From positions 1 to 34,536 of the forward strand of contig CAIYPF010000033.1 in NCBI GenBank assembly GCA_903928015.1: a stretch of DNA of 34,536 bases, written 5' to 3'. Under the pieces are notes generated by a model, which saw only the letters and a list, made by a program, of their open reading frames with translations, searched no databases and was not told the origin of the DNA. A program made the position numbers and the translations under genes. Source of the DNA: an uncultured Gammaproteobacteria bacterium. Its GTDB lineage: Bacteria > Pseudomonadota > Gammaproteobacteria > Pseudomonadales > UBA5518. Below, one piece after another: positions 15,420 to 23,181 of this stretch (positions are counted from its first letter, which is position 1; every line of letters starts with the position of its first letter).

Positions 15420-16465
15420 GCGCGCGCCCCCTCGAGTACAGCCGCAAAGGCCCGCGCCGCTTGCATCCAGTCGCCCTGGTGACCGCGCGCCTCCCGCGCC
15501 GCCGTGCGTAATGTCGCCCGCGCAGCACCATCGCGCAGCAGCTGTTCGAGCGCATCGGCCAAGGCCGCCGCATCGCCGGGCGGCACCAGCACCCCGGCGC
15601 CCGGGGGTAGGGTCTCGGCAAGCGCGCCGCCGCGCGTCGTCAGCACGGGCAGACCGTGTGCGATGGCCTCGGTCACGACCATGCCGTAGCCCTCGTAGAA
15701 CGAGGGCAGCACGAAGAGATCCGCTCCGAGCCAATACTCCCGCAGACGCGCGGGCGGCAACTCCCCCGCAAGCGTGATGCGCCCGGCGAGCCCTGCCGCC
15801 GCGATGGCCTGCGTCACCGCGCTCGCATGGGGGGGATCGCGGTCAGCACTGCCCACCAGCGTGCACGACCAGGGCAACGCCTGCAGAGCCGCAAGGGCCT
15901 CGACGAGGATCAGATGCCCCTTCCGAGGCACGATGCTGGCGATGCAGAGAAGCCGCGGCGGCTCGTGGTCGGCCGCCGCGAGCGGGGACGGATCGATGCC
16001 GGGTTCCACCACATGGATGCTCCCTGGCGGAACTGCGTAATCCGCGAGCTGGCGGGCGGTGAAGCCGCTGGTCACCACCACCCGTCTTGCATGGACGAGG
16101 GCAGCGCGCTCGGTAGCTTCAAGGGTATCGCGCACGCTGGCGTCCAGGCCGTTTTCCTTGGCAAGCGGATGGTGAACGAGCGCCACCAGATCAAGGCGAC
16201 GCGCGTGCTCGCGCACCACCTCGGGCAAGCCACCGAACACCAGCCCGTCGATGACAACACAGGCTCCGTCGGGGTGTTCGGCAAGGCACTGCGCGAGCGC
16301 ACCCGCGGCACGCGCATCGGGCAAGGGGAATCGGCCCTCAAGGCCGTGGGTCTGCACCTGCCAGCCGAGCGCGGTCAGCCCCTCTGCGATACGGGCGTCG
16401 TAGAGGTAACCGCCAGTGAACTGTGCCGGCGAACCTGCAACAACGAAGCTGCACGCCCGGTTCAC
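15416..16465 (-). CDS. GT4 family glycosyltransferase
   Basis: This is a GT-B fold glycosyltransferase of about 349 residues. The N-terminal domain opens with [19 protein letters not shown]. The C-terminal donor-binding domain shows [14 protein letters not shown] and the EX7E motif in [20 protein letters not shown], typical of family 4 enzymes using NDP- or GDP-sugars. No signal peptide or membrane helix is seen, so it acts in the cytoplasm or at the membrane face. The GTG at 16465 forms a GTGA overlap with the PTPS-like gene stop; another GTG at 16489 is possible but less consistent. Its place between a pterin-synthase-like gene and a methyltransferase suggests it glycosylates the same small molecule. 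Confidence 0.9.
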   Translation of the reverse strand: MNRACSFVVAGSPAQFTGGYLYDARIAEGLTALGWQVQTHGLEGRFPLPDARAAGALAQCLAEHPDGACVVIDGLVFGGLPEVVREHARRLDLVALVHHPLAKENGLDASVRDTLEATERAALVHARRVVVTSGFTARQLADYAVPPGSIHVVEPGIDPSPLAAADHEPPRLLCIASIVPRKGHLILVEALAALQALPWSCTLVGSADRDPPHASAVTQAIAAAGLAGRITLAGELPPARLREYWLGADLFVLPSFYEGYGMVVTEAIAHGLPVLTTRGGALAETLPPGAGVLVPPGDAAALADALEQLLRDGAARATLRTAAREARGHQGDWMQAARAFAAVLEGARA

Positions 16466-16860
16466 ACGGGCCCTTCGTAGCTCGCCCACGCAATGTGTGA
16501 TTCATGGAGCGTCACCGATATCACGTTCACGCCACGGGCGCCCGCGCCCAGCGCACCGGCGTGCAGTTCCGCGACCATGCGATCGAAGATCTCGCGCGCC
16601 ATGAATTCGGTGGTGGTGTTCTTGCCCGAAAAGTCAGGCTCATCGTCGAGGTTGCGGAAATTCAGCGCCTCCAGCACGCGCTTCAGGGATTGCGCGGCCA
16701 GCCCGATGTCCACGACCAGTCCGTCGGCATCGAGCGCCTCGCGCCGGAACGTGAGGTCGACGATGTAGGTCGCGCCGTGCAGCCGTTGCGCGGGCCCGAA
16801 AATCTGCCCCTGGAAGCTGTGGGCGATCATGATGTGATCGCGGACGTTCAGGCTGTACAT
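16462..16860 (-). CDS. 6-pyruvoyl-tetrahydropterin synthase/QueD-like protein with altered active site
   Basis: This 132-residue protein has the PTPS/QueD (tunnelling T-fold) pattern. It keeps IAHSF (H14), RLHGATY (H28) and the C-terminal SVTLHESH with E120. However, canonical QueD/PTPS residues are changed. The third zinc His of the HGH motif is Ala (A30), the catalytic Cys four residues before the HGH is Ala (A24), and the catalytic Asp-His pair reads Asn67-Phe68. Ordinary QueD or PTPS chemistry is therefore unlikely. It may do another reaction on a pterin or pyrimidine, or only bind one. It lies 36 bases after the dehydrogenase gene and is coupled to the glycosyltransferase by GTGA. Confidence 0.85.
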   Translation of the reverse strand: MYSLNVRDHIMIAHSFQGQIFGPAQRLHGATYIVDLTFRREALDADGLVVDIGLAAQSLKRVLEALNFRNLDDEPDFSGKNTTTEFMAREIFDRMVAELHAGALGAGARGVNVISVTLHESHIAWASYEGPV

Positions 16861-16896
16861 GCGCGTGTTTCCTCGGTGCTGTGTCTGCTGCGGACT

Positions 16897-17877
16897 TCAG
16901 GGTTGTTCGTACTGCACGCGGTGGCAAAGCACGCCACGCGGATCGCAGGCAAGGCGCCCCATGTTCAGGGGCAGGTCCCGGAAGCGGCCTTCGTCGTTGA
17001 TAAGCGCCTCGAGGCGCTCGTCACGCAGCAATTCCAGTGCGAGCCCCAGCCGTCGGCGGGTGTCCCAGCGCGGCGCGCGAGACGGGGGCAGGCGTCCTAC
17101 CTGACTCGACTTCAGCGTAAGACGACGCGAGTGGAACGCGCCACCGAGCGGCAACTCCACGCTTTGGCTGCCGTACCAGCTCATCTCGAGCACCATGGCC
17201 TCGAGGCCGGCAAGGCCGAGCGCGCTGCGAAGCCCCGCGGGATGGCCGCTTGCGTGGATCACGAGGTCACGATCCCCCGTCGCCTGCTCCGGGTGACTGA
17301 AACGGCATCCGAGCACGCGGGCGAGCGCCTCGCGCGCGGGGTCGATGTCGAGCAGATCCACTTCCGCGCCGGGAATCCGCGCACAGAGATAAGCCACGAG
17401 CGCACCCACCACCCCCGCGCCCACCACCGTGATCCGGTCACCCGGACCGGCTTGCGCATCCCACACCGCATTCAGGGCGGTTTCCATGTTGGCGGCGAGC
17501 ACCGCGCGACCGCTCGGCAGATCCGCAGGCAACGGCGTCACCGCGGCGGCAGGCACCACATAGCGTGACTGGTGCGGGTGCAGGCAGAAAACGGTGCGTC
17601 CGAGGAGCGCCGCAGCGCCTGCCTCCACCACACCGACGCTTGCGTAGCCATACTTCACAGGAAAGGGGAAATCGCCGCTCTGGAAGGGCGCGCGCATCCG
17701 CGTGTACTCGGCCTGGGGCACCGCACCGCGCCAGATCAGGCTCTCGGTGCCGCGACTCACGGCGGAATACAGCGAGCGCACGAGAACTTCGCCGTCACGC
17801 GGATCGGGGATTACCTCGGGGCGTATCTCGCCGCACTGCGGCGAGACGACCCAGAAGGCCTCGGTGTGATGCGTCAT
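16897..17877 (-). CDS. MDR superfamily (zinc-type alcohol dehydrogenase-like) protein
   Basis: This medium-chain dehydrogenase/reductase-like protein has about 326 residues. The N-terminal catalytic domain has SLYSAVSRGTESLIWRG, resembling the BchC-like/zinc-binding dehydrogenase group, and FPVKYGYASVGVVEAG. The Rossmann domain starts at VVGAGVVGALVAYLCA with an acidic LLDID that suits NAD. The usual catalytic Cys and four-Cys structural zinc site are not visible, so metal use is uncertain. The ATG at 17877 has AGGAAAG upstream; the longer frame to 18675 is antisense to the phosphatidyltransferase gene. It is the first gene of the five-gene unit and is divergent from the CDP-alcohol phosphatidyltransferase gene (86 bases). 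Confidence 0.86.
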   Translation of the reverse strand: MTHHTEAFWVVSPQCGEIRPEVIPDPRDGEVLVRSLYSAVSRGTESLIWRGAVPQAEYTRMRAPFQSGDFPFPVKYGYASVGVVEAGAAALLGRTVFCLHPHQSRYVVPAAAVTPLPADLPSGRAVLAANMETALNAVWDAQAGPGDRITVVGAGVVGALVAYLCARIPGAEVDLLDIDPAREALARVLGCRFSHPEQATGDRDLVIHASGHPAGLRSALGLAGLEAMVLEMSWYGSQSVELPLGGAFHSRRLTLKSSQVGRLPPSRAPRWDTRRRLGLALELLRDERLEALINDEGRFRDLPLNMGRLACDPRGVLCHRVQYEQP

Positions 17878-17896
17878 GCGAAGCTTTCCTGCGCGG

Positions 17897-17916
17897 TGTA
17901 ATAGCTGCCGGTTACA
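17897..17916. promoter_or_regulatory. Possible operator (TGTAA-N10-TTACA) between divergent cluster genes
   Basis: TGTAA at 17897-17901 and TTACA at 17912-17916 form a symmetric site with a 10-base spacer in the 86-base gap between the MDR gene and the CDP-alcohol phosphatidyltransferase gene. A dimeric regulator could control both directions from here. The arms are short and no cognate regulator gene is in the window. Confidence 0.3.
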
Positions 17917-17963
17917 GGCCTGCGAGTGTATCGTCGAAGCCCCGCCACAAGTACCGGAGCACC

Positions 17964-18689
17964 ATGCAGAGCAGATCTTCCGGAGCACCACACCCGCTCC
18001 TGATCGCCGAATTCGCGAGCGGCGGCGCCGCGGTCCTGCTGCTGGCGTCAGCGGCCGGCCGTTGGCTCGCGGCTCCACCGGCATTTGCGATTGCAGCAAC
18101 GGTCGGCTACCTGGCGATGGCGGCCCTGATCGCGTGGCGGCTTCCGAAAAACAGCGGGCTTGGCCCTGCCAACCGCGTGACGCTCGCCCGAGGCGTGCTG
18201 GTCTGCCTGATAGCGGCAGCGCTCTTTGACGTGGCATGGCTCGCCGCGCAAGCCCACTGGCTGGTGGGAACGGCGATTCTCGCGCTCGCGGCAGACGGGC
18301 TCGATGGCTGGGTCGCCCGGCGCACGGGCTCGGGGAGCGCCTTCGGTGCGCGCTTCGATATGGAGCTCGACGCCTGCCTGATCCTCGTGCTCTGTCTCTG
18401 CGTGCTCGCGCTGGGCAAGGCAGGCGCCTGGGTGCTTGCCATCGGTGCCATGCGGTACCTGCTGGTAGCGGCGATGTGGCCCTGGCCCTGGCTAGCGGCG
18501 CCCTTGCCGGAGAGCTGGCGTCGCAAGGCGATCTGCGTGTGGCAGGTCGCGAGCCTCGTATGCGCACTCTCGCCGTGGGTGATGCCGCACGTGGCAGCGC
18601 CCCTGCTGTGGAGCTCGCTCGCGCTGCTCGGCTGGTCCTTCGCGGTGGATGTACGGTGGCTGCATCGGGAAGCACGCGGCCAGGCCTGA
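17964..18689 (+). CDS. CDP-alcohol phosphatidyltransferase family protein
   Basis: This integral membrane enzyme of 241 residues transfers a phosphoalcohol from a CDP-linked donor to an acceptor alcohol. The full family motif D(x)2DG(x)2AR(x)8G(x)3D(x)3D is present: D111, D114, G115, A118, R119, G128, D132, D136. There are about six to seven hydrophobic helices. An unusual first ~60 residues with two helices precede the conserved PANRVTLARG segment. The ATG at 17964 has CGGAG seven bases upstream. It is divergent from the dehydrogenase gene and converges on the sarcosine-oxidase region. The acceptor is not identifiable; phospholipid, inositol-phosphate or a cluster-specific product are possible. 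Confidence 0.88.
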   Translation: MQSRSSGAPHPLLIAEFASGGAAVLLLASAAGRWLAAPPAFAIAATVGYLAMAALIAWRLPKNSGLGPANRVTLARGVLVCLIAAALFDVAWLAAQAHWLVGTAILALAADGLDGWVARRTGSGSAFGARFDMELDACLILVLCLCVLALGKAGAWVLAIGAMRYLLVAAMWPWPWLAAPLPESWRRKAICVWQVASLVCALSPWVMPHVAAPLLWSSLALLGWSFAVDVRWLHREARGQA

Positions 18690-18725
18690 AGCACCGGGCT
18701 CACACGACTGCATCCGCACACGCTT

Positions 18726-18748
18726 GGAGGCGGGCGTGGCCCGCTCCC
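18726..18748. terminator. GC-rich hairpin between convergent genes
   Basis: GCGGGC (18730-18735) and GCCCGC (18739-18744) pair perfectly around a three-base loop, and flanking bases extend the stem with a wobble and one mismatch. It lies in the 92-base gap where the phosphatidyltransferase and dimethylglycine-dehydrogenase-like genes converge. No T-tract follows on either strand. Confidence 0.35.
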
Positions 18749-18781
18749 ATGGGGGAAGTGCGGCGGGCGACGCTGTGCGGG

Positions 18782-21199
18782 TCAGGCCCGAATCCGCTCC
18801 CCCTTCGGATCCCACGCGGCTTGCCTCAGCACATGCGCCGCCCTGCTCTCCCCCACCACATCCACCGTGAGCGCAGGCGCCTCACGCACAACATCACGAT
18901 CGACATAGGCCAGCGCCAGACTCTGACCCACGTGATGCCCGCAGGCACCCGAGGTCGTGTAGCCCACCAGCCTGCCCTCGCACTTCACCGGCTCGAAGCC
19001 CGAGGCGTCGGCATCGGTGGCATCAATGGCAAGCGTCACCAGCACGCGCGGTGCGGGTGATTCGCGCTCGCGCAGCGCGCCCTCGCGGCCGATGAAATCG
19101 CCCTTGTCGAAGGCCACATGCCGATCGAGACCGCACTGTCCCGGCGTGTTCGCCTGCGTGAATTCCGTGGACCAGATGCCGTAGCTCTTCTCGAGCCGCA
19201 GGCTGTCGAGTGCGCGATTGCCGATGTTGCGCAAACCGCGCTCCTGGCCCGATGCCATCAGCGCGTGGTAGAGCGCGCGCTGCTCGGCGGCGGGCACGTA
19301 GATTTCGTAACCGAGTTCACCGGTGAGCGAGAGTCGCGCCACCACCGCGCGCGCGAGGCCCACATCGAACTGTGCGCAACGCATGAAGGGGAACGCGGCG
19401 TTCGAGAGATCGCCCTCGACCAGCGGCTGCACGATCTCCCGCGCGAGCGGACCCGAGAGCGCAAAGCCCGTCCACGTGTCCGAGAGATTGCGGAAGCTCA
19501 CACCATGCACGGGCAGCGATTCGCGGAACCAGCGCCCGTGCCACTCCTGCAGGTAATAGGAACCGATCAGCCAGAAGCGGTCTTCCGCCAGGCGGCTAAC
19601 CGTGAGATCGCCCATCAGCTTGCCGCCGTGGCCGAGCATGGGCGCGAGGCGCACGCGGCCCACCGCAGGCAGGCGGCAGGCGAGCAGGCGATCCAGCCAG
19701 GCCGCAGCAGCGGGGCCGCTCACCTCGTAGCGCGCGTAGACGGAGGCATCGAACATCCCCGCGGCCTCGCGCGTGGCGCGCACTTCTTCCGCGACGAAGC
19801 CATGCGCATTCGAGCGGCGCACGGTGGGGTTTTCGATGAAGCCGTTCGCGCCACGCGCGAAAAACTGGGGTGTCTCCATGCCCCAGGTGGAGCCGAAGAG
19901 CGCGCCGTCGGCGGCAAGCAGATCGTGCACGGGTGAGGTCTTCAGCGGGCGGCCCGCCGGGAGCTCCTCGTTGGGATAGGAGATCACGAAGCGCCGCGCG
20001 TAAAACTGTCGCGTCATGTCGCGCAGATAGCGCTCCTGCGAGGCAAACGCGCCGTAGCGCGCCACGTCCATGCCGAAAATGTCGTGCCCCGGATCACCGT
20101 TGATCATCCATTGCGCGAGCGTGAGACCGATCGCGCCGCCCTGCGAGAAACCGCCCATGCAGCCGCAGGCCACCCAGTAGTTCTTCTTGCCGGGCACGGG
20201 GCCCACCAGCGGGTTGCCGTCGGGCGTGAAGGTGAAGGCGCCGTTCACCCAACGCTTGATGCCCACCTCGGAGAGCGCCGGGAAGCGCGAGAAGCCGATC
20301 TCGAGCTCCGGCAGGATGCGGTCCACGTCCGGCGGCAGCAGATCCATGCCGTAGTCCCAGGGCGCGCCCTCGGGGCACCAGTGGCGCGGATCGCGCTCGT
20401 AGACGCCAAGCAGCGCGCCCTTGCCGAGCGGCTGCAGATAGGTGAACCCCTCGAGATCCGTGATGGACACGAACTCGCGGTCCATCGCGGCGAGCATGGG
20501 CACGTCTTCGGTAACCAGATAGTGGTGCGACATGGGCGTGACGGGCAGATCGACACCCACCATCCGACCCACCTTGCGCGCCCACAGGCCCGCGGCGTTC
20601 ACCACATGCTCGGCGTTGATGGTTCCCTTTTCCGTTATCACGTCCCATGAACCATCGGCGCGTTGCTGCAGGTCGAGCACGCGGTTGCGCAGGATCACGT
20701 CCGCACCGCGTTGCTTCGCCGCGATGGCGAAGGCGTGCGTGGTGCCGTGCGCGTCCATGTAGCCTTCGTGGGCGTCGTAGAGTCCGCCCTTGAGACCCGA
20801 GGGGTCCACCAGCGGACACATCTCGCGGATCTGCTCGGGCGTGACAAGCCGGGTCTCCATGTCCATGGTTTCGTACATCGCGCGCTCGGCCTTCAGCATC
20901 TGCCAGCGCTCATCGGAGGCCGCGAGGCTGATGCCTCCGGTCATGTGCATGCTCACGCTCTGGCCGCTCTCTTTCTCGATCTCGTCGTAGAGGCGGATCG
21001 TGTAGCCCTGCAGCGCCGCGATGTTCGGGTCGTCGTTCAGCGCGTGGAAGCCGGCAGCGGCGTGCCAGGTCGAACCCGAGGTGAGTTCGGCACGCTCGAT
21101 CAGCGCCACGTCGCTCCAGCCGTAACGGGCCAGGTGATAGAGCACGCTGGTGCCCACGATGCCGCCACCGATCACCACCACGCGGTAATGCGATTTCAT
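18782..21199 (-). CDS. Dimethylglycine/sarcosine dehydrogenase-like flavoprotein (DAO + GcvT)
   Basis: This 805-residue enzyme has an N-terminal D-amino-acid-oxidase-type FAD domain (VVVIGGGIVGTSVLYHLA at residues ~7-24) and a C-terminal GcvT/folate-binding domain (about 430-800). SGSTWHAAAGF contains the His that carries covalent FAD in dimethylglycine dehydrogenases. The domain order matches dimethylglycine and sarcosine dehydrogenases, which demethylate the amine and pass the one-carbon unit to tetrahydrofolate. It lies 25 bases after the M20 peptidase gene, as the last gene of the sox run. With soxBDAG it would provide successive removal of the two N-methyl groups of dimethylglycine. Exact substrate preference is inferred. 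Confidence 0.9.
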   Translation of the reverse strand: MKSHYRVVVIGGGIVGTSVLYHLARYGWSDVALIERAELTSGSTWHAAAGFHALNDDPNIAALQGYTIRLYDEIEKESGQSVSMHMTGGISLAASDERWQMLKAERAMYETMDMETRLVTPEQIREMCPLVDPSGLKGGLYDAHEGYMDAHGTTHAFAIAAKQRGADVILRNRVLDLQQRADGSWDVITEKGTINAEHVVNAAGLWARKVGRMVGVDLPVTPMSHHYLVTEDVPMLAAMDREFVSITDLEGFTYLQPLGKGALLGVYERDPRHWCPEGAPWDYGMDLLPPDVDRILPELEIGFSRFPALSEVGIKRWVNGAFTFTPDGNPLVGPVPGKKNYWVACGCMGGFSQGGAIGLTLAQWMINGDPGHDIFGMDVARYGAFASQERYLRDMTRQFYARRFVISYPNEELPAGRPLKTSPVHDLLAADGALFGSTWGMETPQFFARGANGFIENPTVRRSNAHGFVAEEVRATREAAGMFDASVYARYEVSGPAAAAWLDRLLACRLPAVGRVRLAPMLGHGGKLMGDLTVSRLAEDRFWLIGSYYLQEWHGRWFRESLPVHGVSFRNLSDTWTGFALSGPLAREIVQPLVEGDLSNAAFPFMRCAQFDVGLARAVVARLSLTGELGYEIYVPAAEQRALYHALMASGQERGLRNIGNRALDSLRLEKSYGIWSTEFTQANTPGQCGLDRHVAFDKGDFIGREGALRERESPAPRVLVTLAIDATDADASGFEPVKCEGRLVGYTTSGACGHHVGQSLALAYVDRDVVREAPALTVDVVGESRAAHVLRQAAWDPKGERIRA

Positions 21200-21224
21200 T
21201 TGCCGGTCTCCGGGTATTGCTGTG

Positions 21225-22610
21225 TCACTTCGCGAGATCGCGGAGGAGGGAGTCGTAGTGCGCGAGCGCGCCGTCGATGGCGGCGACCGGAGACTTCTCG
21301 TTCAGGCCGTGCGAGAAGGACTCGCCCTTCTGCGAGAACATCCCCGAAAGCCCGTAGCTCGGCACACCGGCGGCGCGGAAATACATGCTGTCGGTGGCAC
21401 CCGCCGACATCGAGGGCGAGATGGGGATGCCGGGATGGATCGCGTGGACGGAGCGCTTCACAGCCGCCATGACGTCGGGGCGCAGCGGAGACGCGGGGCT
21501 GTCGAGCGCGCCGTCGTTGCGGCGCGTGATGCTGACCTCGGGATCGGCCATCACGGAGGCCAGCGTCTGGCGCACCGATTCCGCGGGCGTGCCCGGGAAG
21601 ATCCGGCAGTTCACCACCGCAGTCGCGCGCTGCGGCAGCGCATTCGGCGCGTGCCCTCCGCCCTGCATGGTGGCGACACAGGTGGTGCGCAGCATGCCCA
21701 CGTTGCCGAGTTCGGTTTCCAGCGTGGCGATCGCCGCAGCGTCCGTCGGGTCTTCGGCAAAGCGTTTCATGGCGGCACCCATCTCGCCGGGGTACTCGCC
21801 CGCGGCCGCCGCGAAAGAGCCGCGCGTGATCTCGTTCGACATCACGGGGAATCGGTACTCGGAAATGCGCACCATGGCGCGGGCAAGGCGGTAGATAGGG
21901 TTGCCGGGCGTGGGGCGGCTCGAATGGCCGCCGGGATCGGTGGCAACGACGTCGAAATCCGCGTAACTCTTTTCTGCGCCCTGGATGCCGTAAGACACCG
22001 CCTTGCCATCACGCATCAGCCCGCCACCGCCGTCCACGTTGATGACGAGCTCCGCGTTGGCGAGACGCTTCGCCAGCACAGCGGTGGTGGCCATGCGGGT
22101 TTCCTCGTCGCCCGAGAGCGCGAGGATCACATCGCGCCCGGGCTTCCAGCCCTCACGGCGCAGCTTCGTGAGCGCGGTCACGGCCATCGAGACGTCGAAC
22201 TTGTTGTCGGAGGCGCCACGCCCGTAGACGTAGCCGTTCTCGACCACCGGGGTGAAGGGGTCGCGTTCCCAGTCTTCGGGCCTGGCTTCCACCACGTCCA
22301 TGTGGCCCAGCACCACGACGGGCTTACTGGCGGGATCGCGGCCCGGGTAGCGGGCGATCAGGATGGCGGAGCCTTCGAGTTCCTCGATGGCGATCTCATC
22401 GGCCGCGTAGCCGGACCCGACGAGGAGGCCCTTCAGATAGGCCGCGTAGGCAGGCGTCTGCCCGCCACCGGCTACCGTGCGGAACGAGACGCTGCGCTTC
22501 AGTGTGTCGAGTGCCTGCGCATGCAGCGCCGGATCCACGACGGGCGGAGCGGCGAGTGCGGCGACGGAAAAAAATGCGGCGATGGCGAGCAGGGTGTGCG
22601 GGGCTTTCAT
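21225..22610 (-). CDS. M20 family metallopeptidase, exported
   Basis: This di-zinc peptidase/deacylase has about 461 residues. An N-terminal signal peptide (MKAPHTLLAIAAFF, cleaved near ALAAPP) suggests periplasmic location. Metal residues H103 and D105 lie in LGHMDVV, D135 in GRGASDNK, and E169/E170 in SGDEE. The lid/dimerisation segment contains GGHSSRPTPGNPIYRLA. It resembles carboxypeptidase/dipeptidase members of M20/M28. The ATG at 22610 with CGGAG upstream gives a proper signal peptide; a longer frame to 22874 is not supported. It sits between soxG and the dimethylglycine-dehydrogenase-like gene, so it may liberate an N-methyl amino acid from a conjugate, but this is inference. Confidence 0.9.
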   Translation of the reverse strand: MKAPHTLLAIAAFFSVAALAAPPVVDPALHAQALDTLKRSVSFRTVAGGGQTPAYAAYLKGLLVGSGYAADEIAIEELEGSAILIARYPGRDPASKPVVVLGHMDVVEARPEDWERDPFTPVVENGYVYGRGASDNKFDVSMAVTALTKLRREGWKPGRDVILALSGDEETRMATTAVLAKRLANAELVINVDGGGGLMRDGKAVSYGIQGAEKSYADFDVVATDPGGHSSRPTPGNPIYRLARAMVRISEYRFPVMSNEITRGSFAAAAGEYPGEMGAAMKRFAEDPTDAAAIATLETELGNVGMLRTTCVATMQGGGHAPNALPQRATAVVNCRIFPGTPAESVRQTLASVMADPEVSITRRNDGALDSPASPLRPDVMAAVKRSVHAIHPGIPISPSMSAGATDSMYFRAAGVPSYGLSGMFSQKGESFSHGLNEKSPVAAIDGALAHYDSLLRDLAK

Positions 22611-22653
22611 GGTGTGCTCCGAGAGAGGTTGCGGGGTGGCCGTGCAGGCGCCC

Positions 22654-23181
22654 TCAGGAATGTGACGACGTAGCGTGTACCTCGAGCCAGCGCCACAGCG
22701 CCGGCGCCCAGGCGCGATCGACGTGCAGGCGCCAGCCCGCAGCGCGGCGCGAGACCGCCACCACCAGCCCGGCAAAGAGCATGCGCGCGGATTCGGTGGC
22801 GGCTCCATGCTCCGACGGGAAGGGATACTCGCAGCCCTGCGCGAGCAGCGCAGGAGCGCCCTCTCCTTCCACATCGATCAGTATCCATGCATCACCCGCG
22901 TCGCTGATCGCAACGCCGTGCTCCGCGTGCCAGCCCGGTGATGCCGCCACAGCGCCCACGATCAGCAGCGTGTCTGGCGCGAGGCGCAGTGCGTAGTCCG
23001 GGCGCGTGCATGTCTGGCGCGGACCGGAGACGGCAAGGGAGCGCGCAGCAAGCCAGGCCTCCACCGATCCGGCCACCAATTGCGCGGGGCCGCAGCTCGC
23101 GGCGACCGACAGGCCGGGCCGCTCGATCCGCGCGCCGCTCCACTCGGGAGGAGCAGACCAGAAAGAACTGCGTTCAAACAT
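22654..23181 (-). CDS. soxG: Sarcosine oxidase gamma subunit
   Basis: This 175-residue protein is the small gamma subunit of heterotetrameric sarcosine oxidase, which is GcvT-like in fold and helps hold the complex together. Family features include LSVAASCGPAQLVAGS, the central DYALRLAPDTLLIVG segment and the C-terminal LHVDRAWAPALWRWL. Sequence conservation in this subunit is low, so order (soxB-soxD-soxA-soxG) is a large part of the evidence. The ATG at 23181 overlaps the end of soxA by eight bases. Confidence 0.88.
   Translation of the reverse strand: MFERSSFWSAPPEWSGARIERPGLSVAASCGPAQLVAGSVEAWLAARSLAVSGPRQTCTRPDYALRLAPDTLLIVGAVAASPGWHAEHGVAISDAGDAWILIDVEGEGAPALLAQGCEYPFPSEHGAATESARMLFAGLVVAVSRRAAGWRLHVDRAWAPALWRWLEVHATSSHS

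Noticed and set aside
16897-17877. BchC (bacteriochlorophyllide dehydrogenase) identity for the MDR protein
   Set aside because: The N-terminal segment resembles BchC-type proteins, but no other photosynthesis gene is present, so a specific name is not justified.
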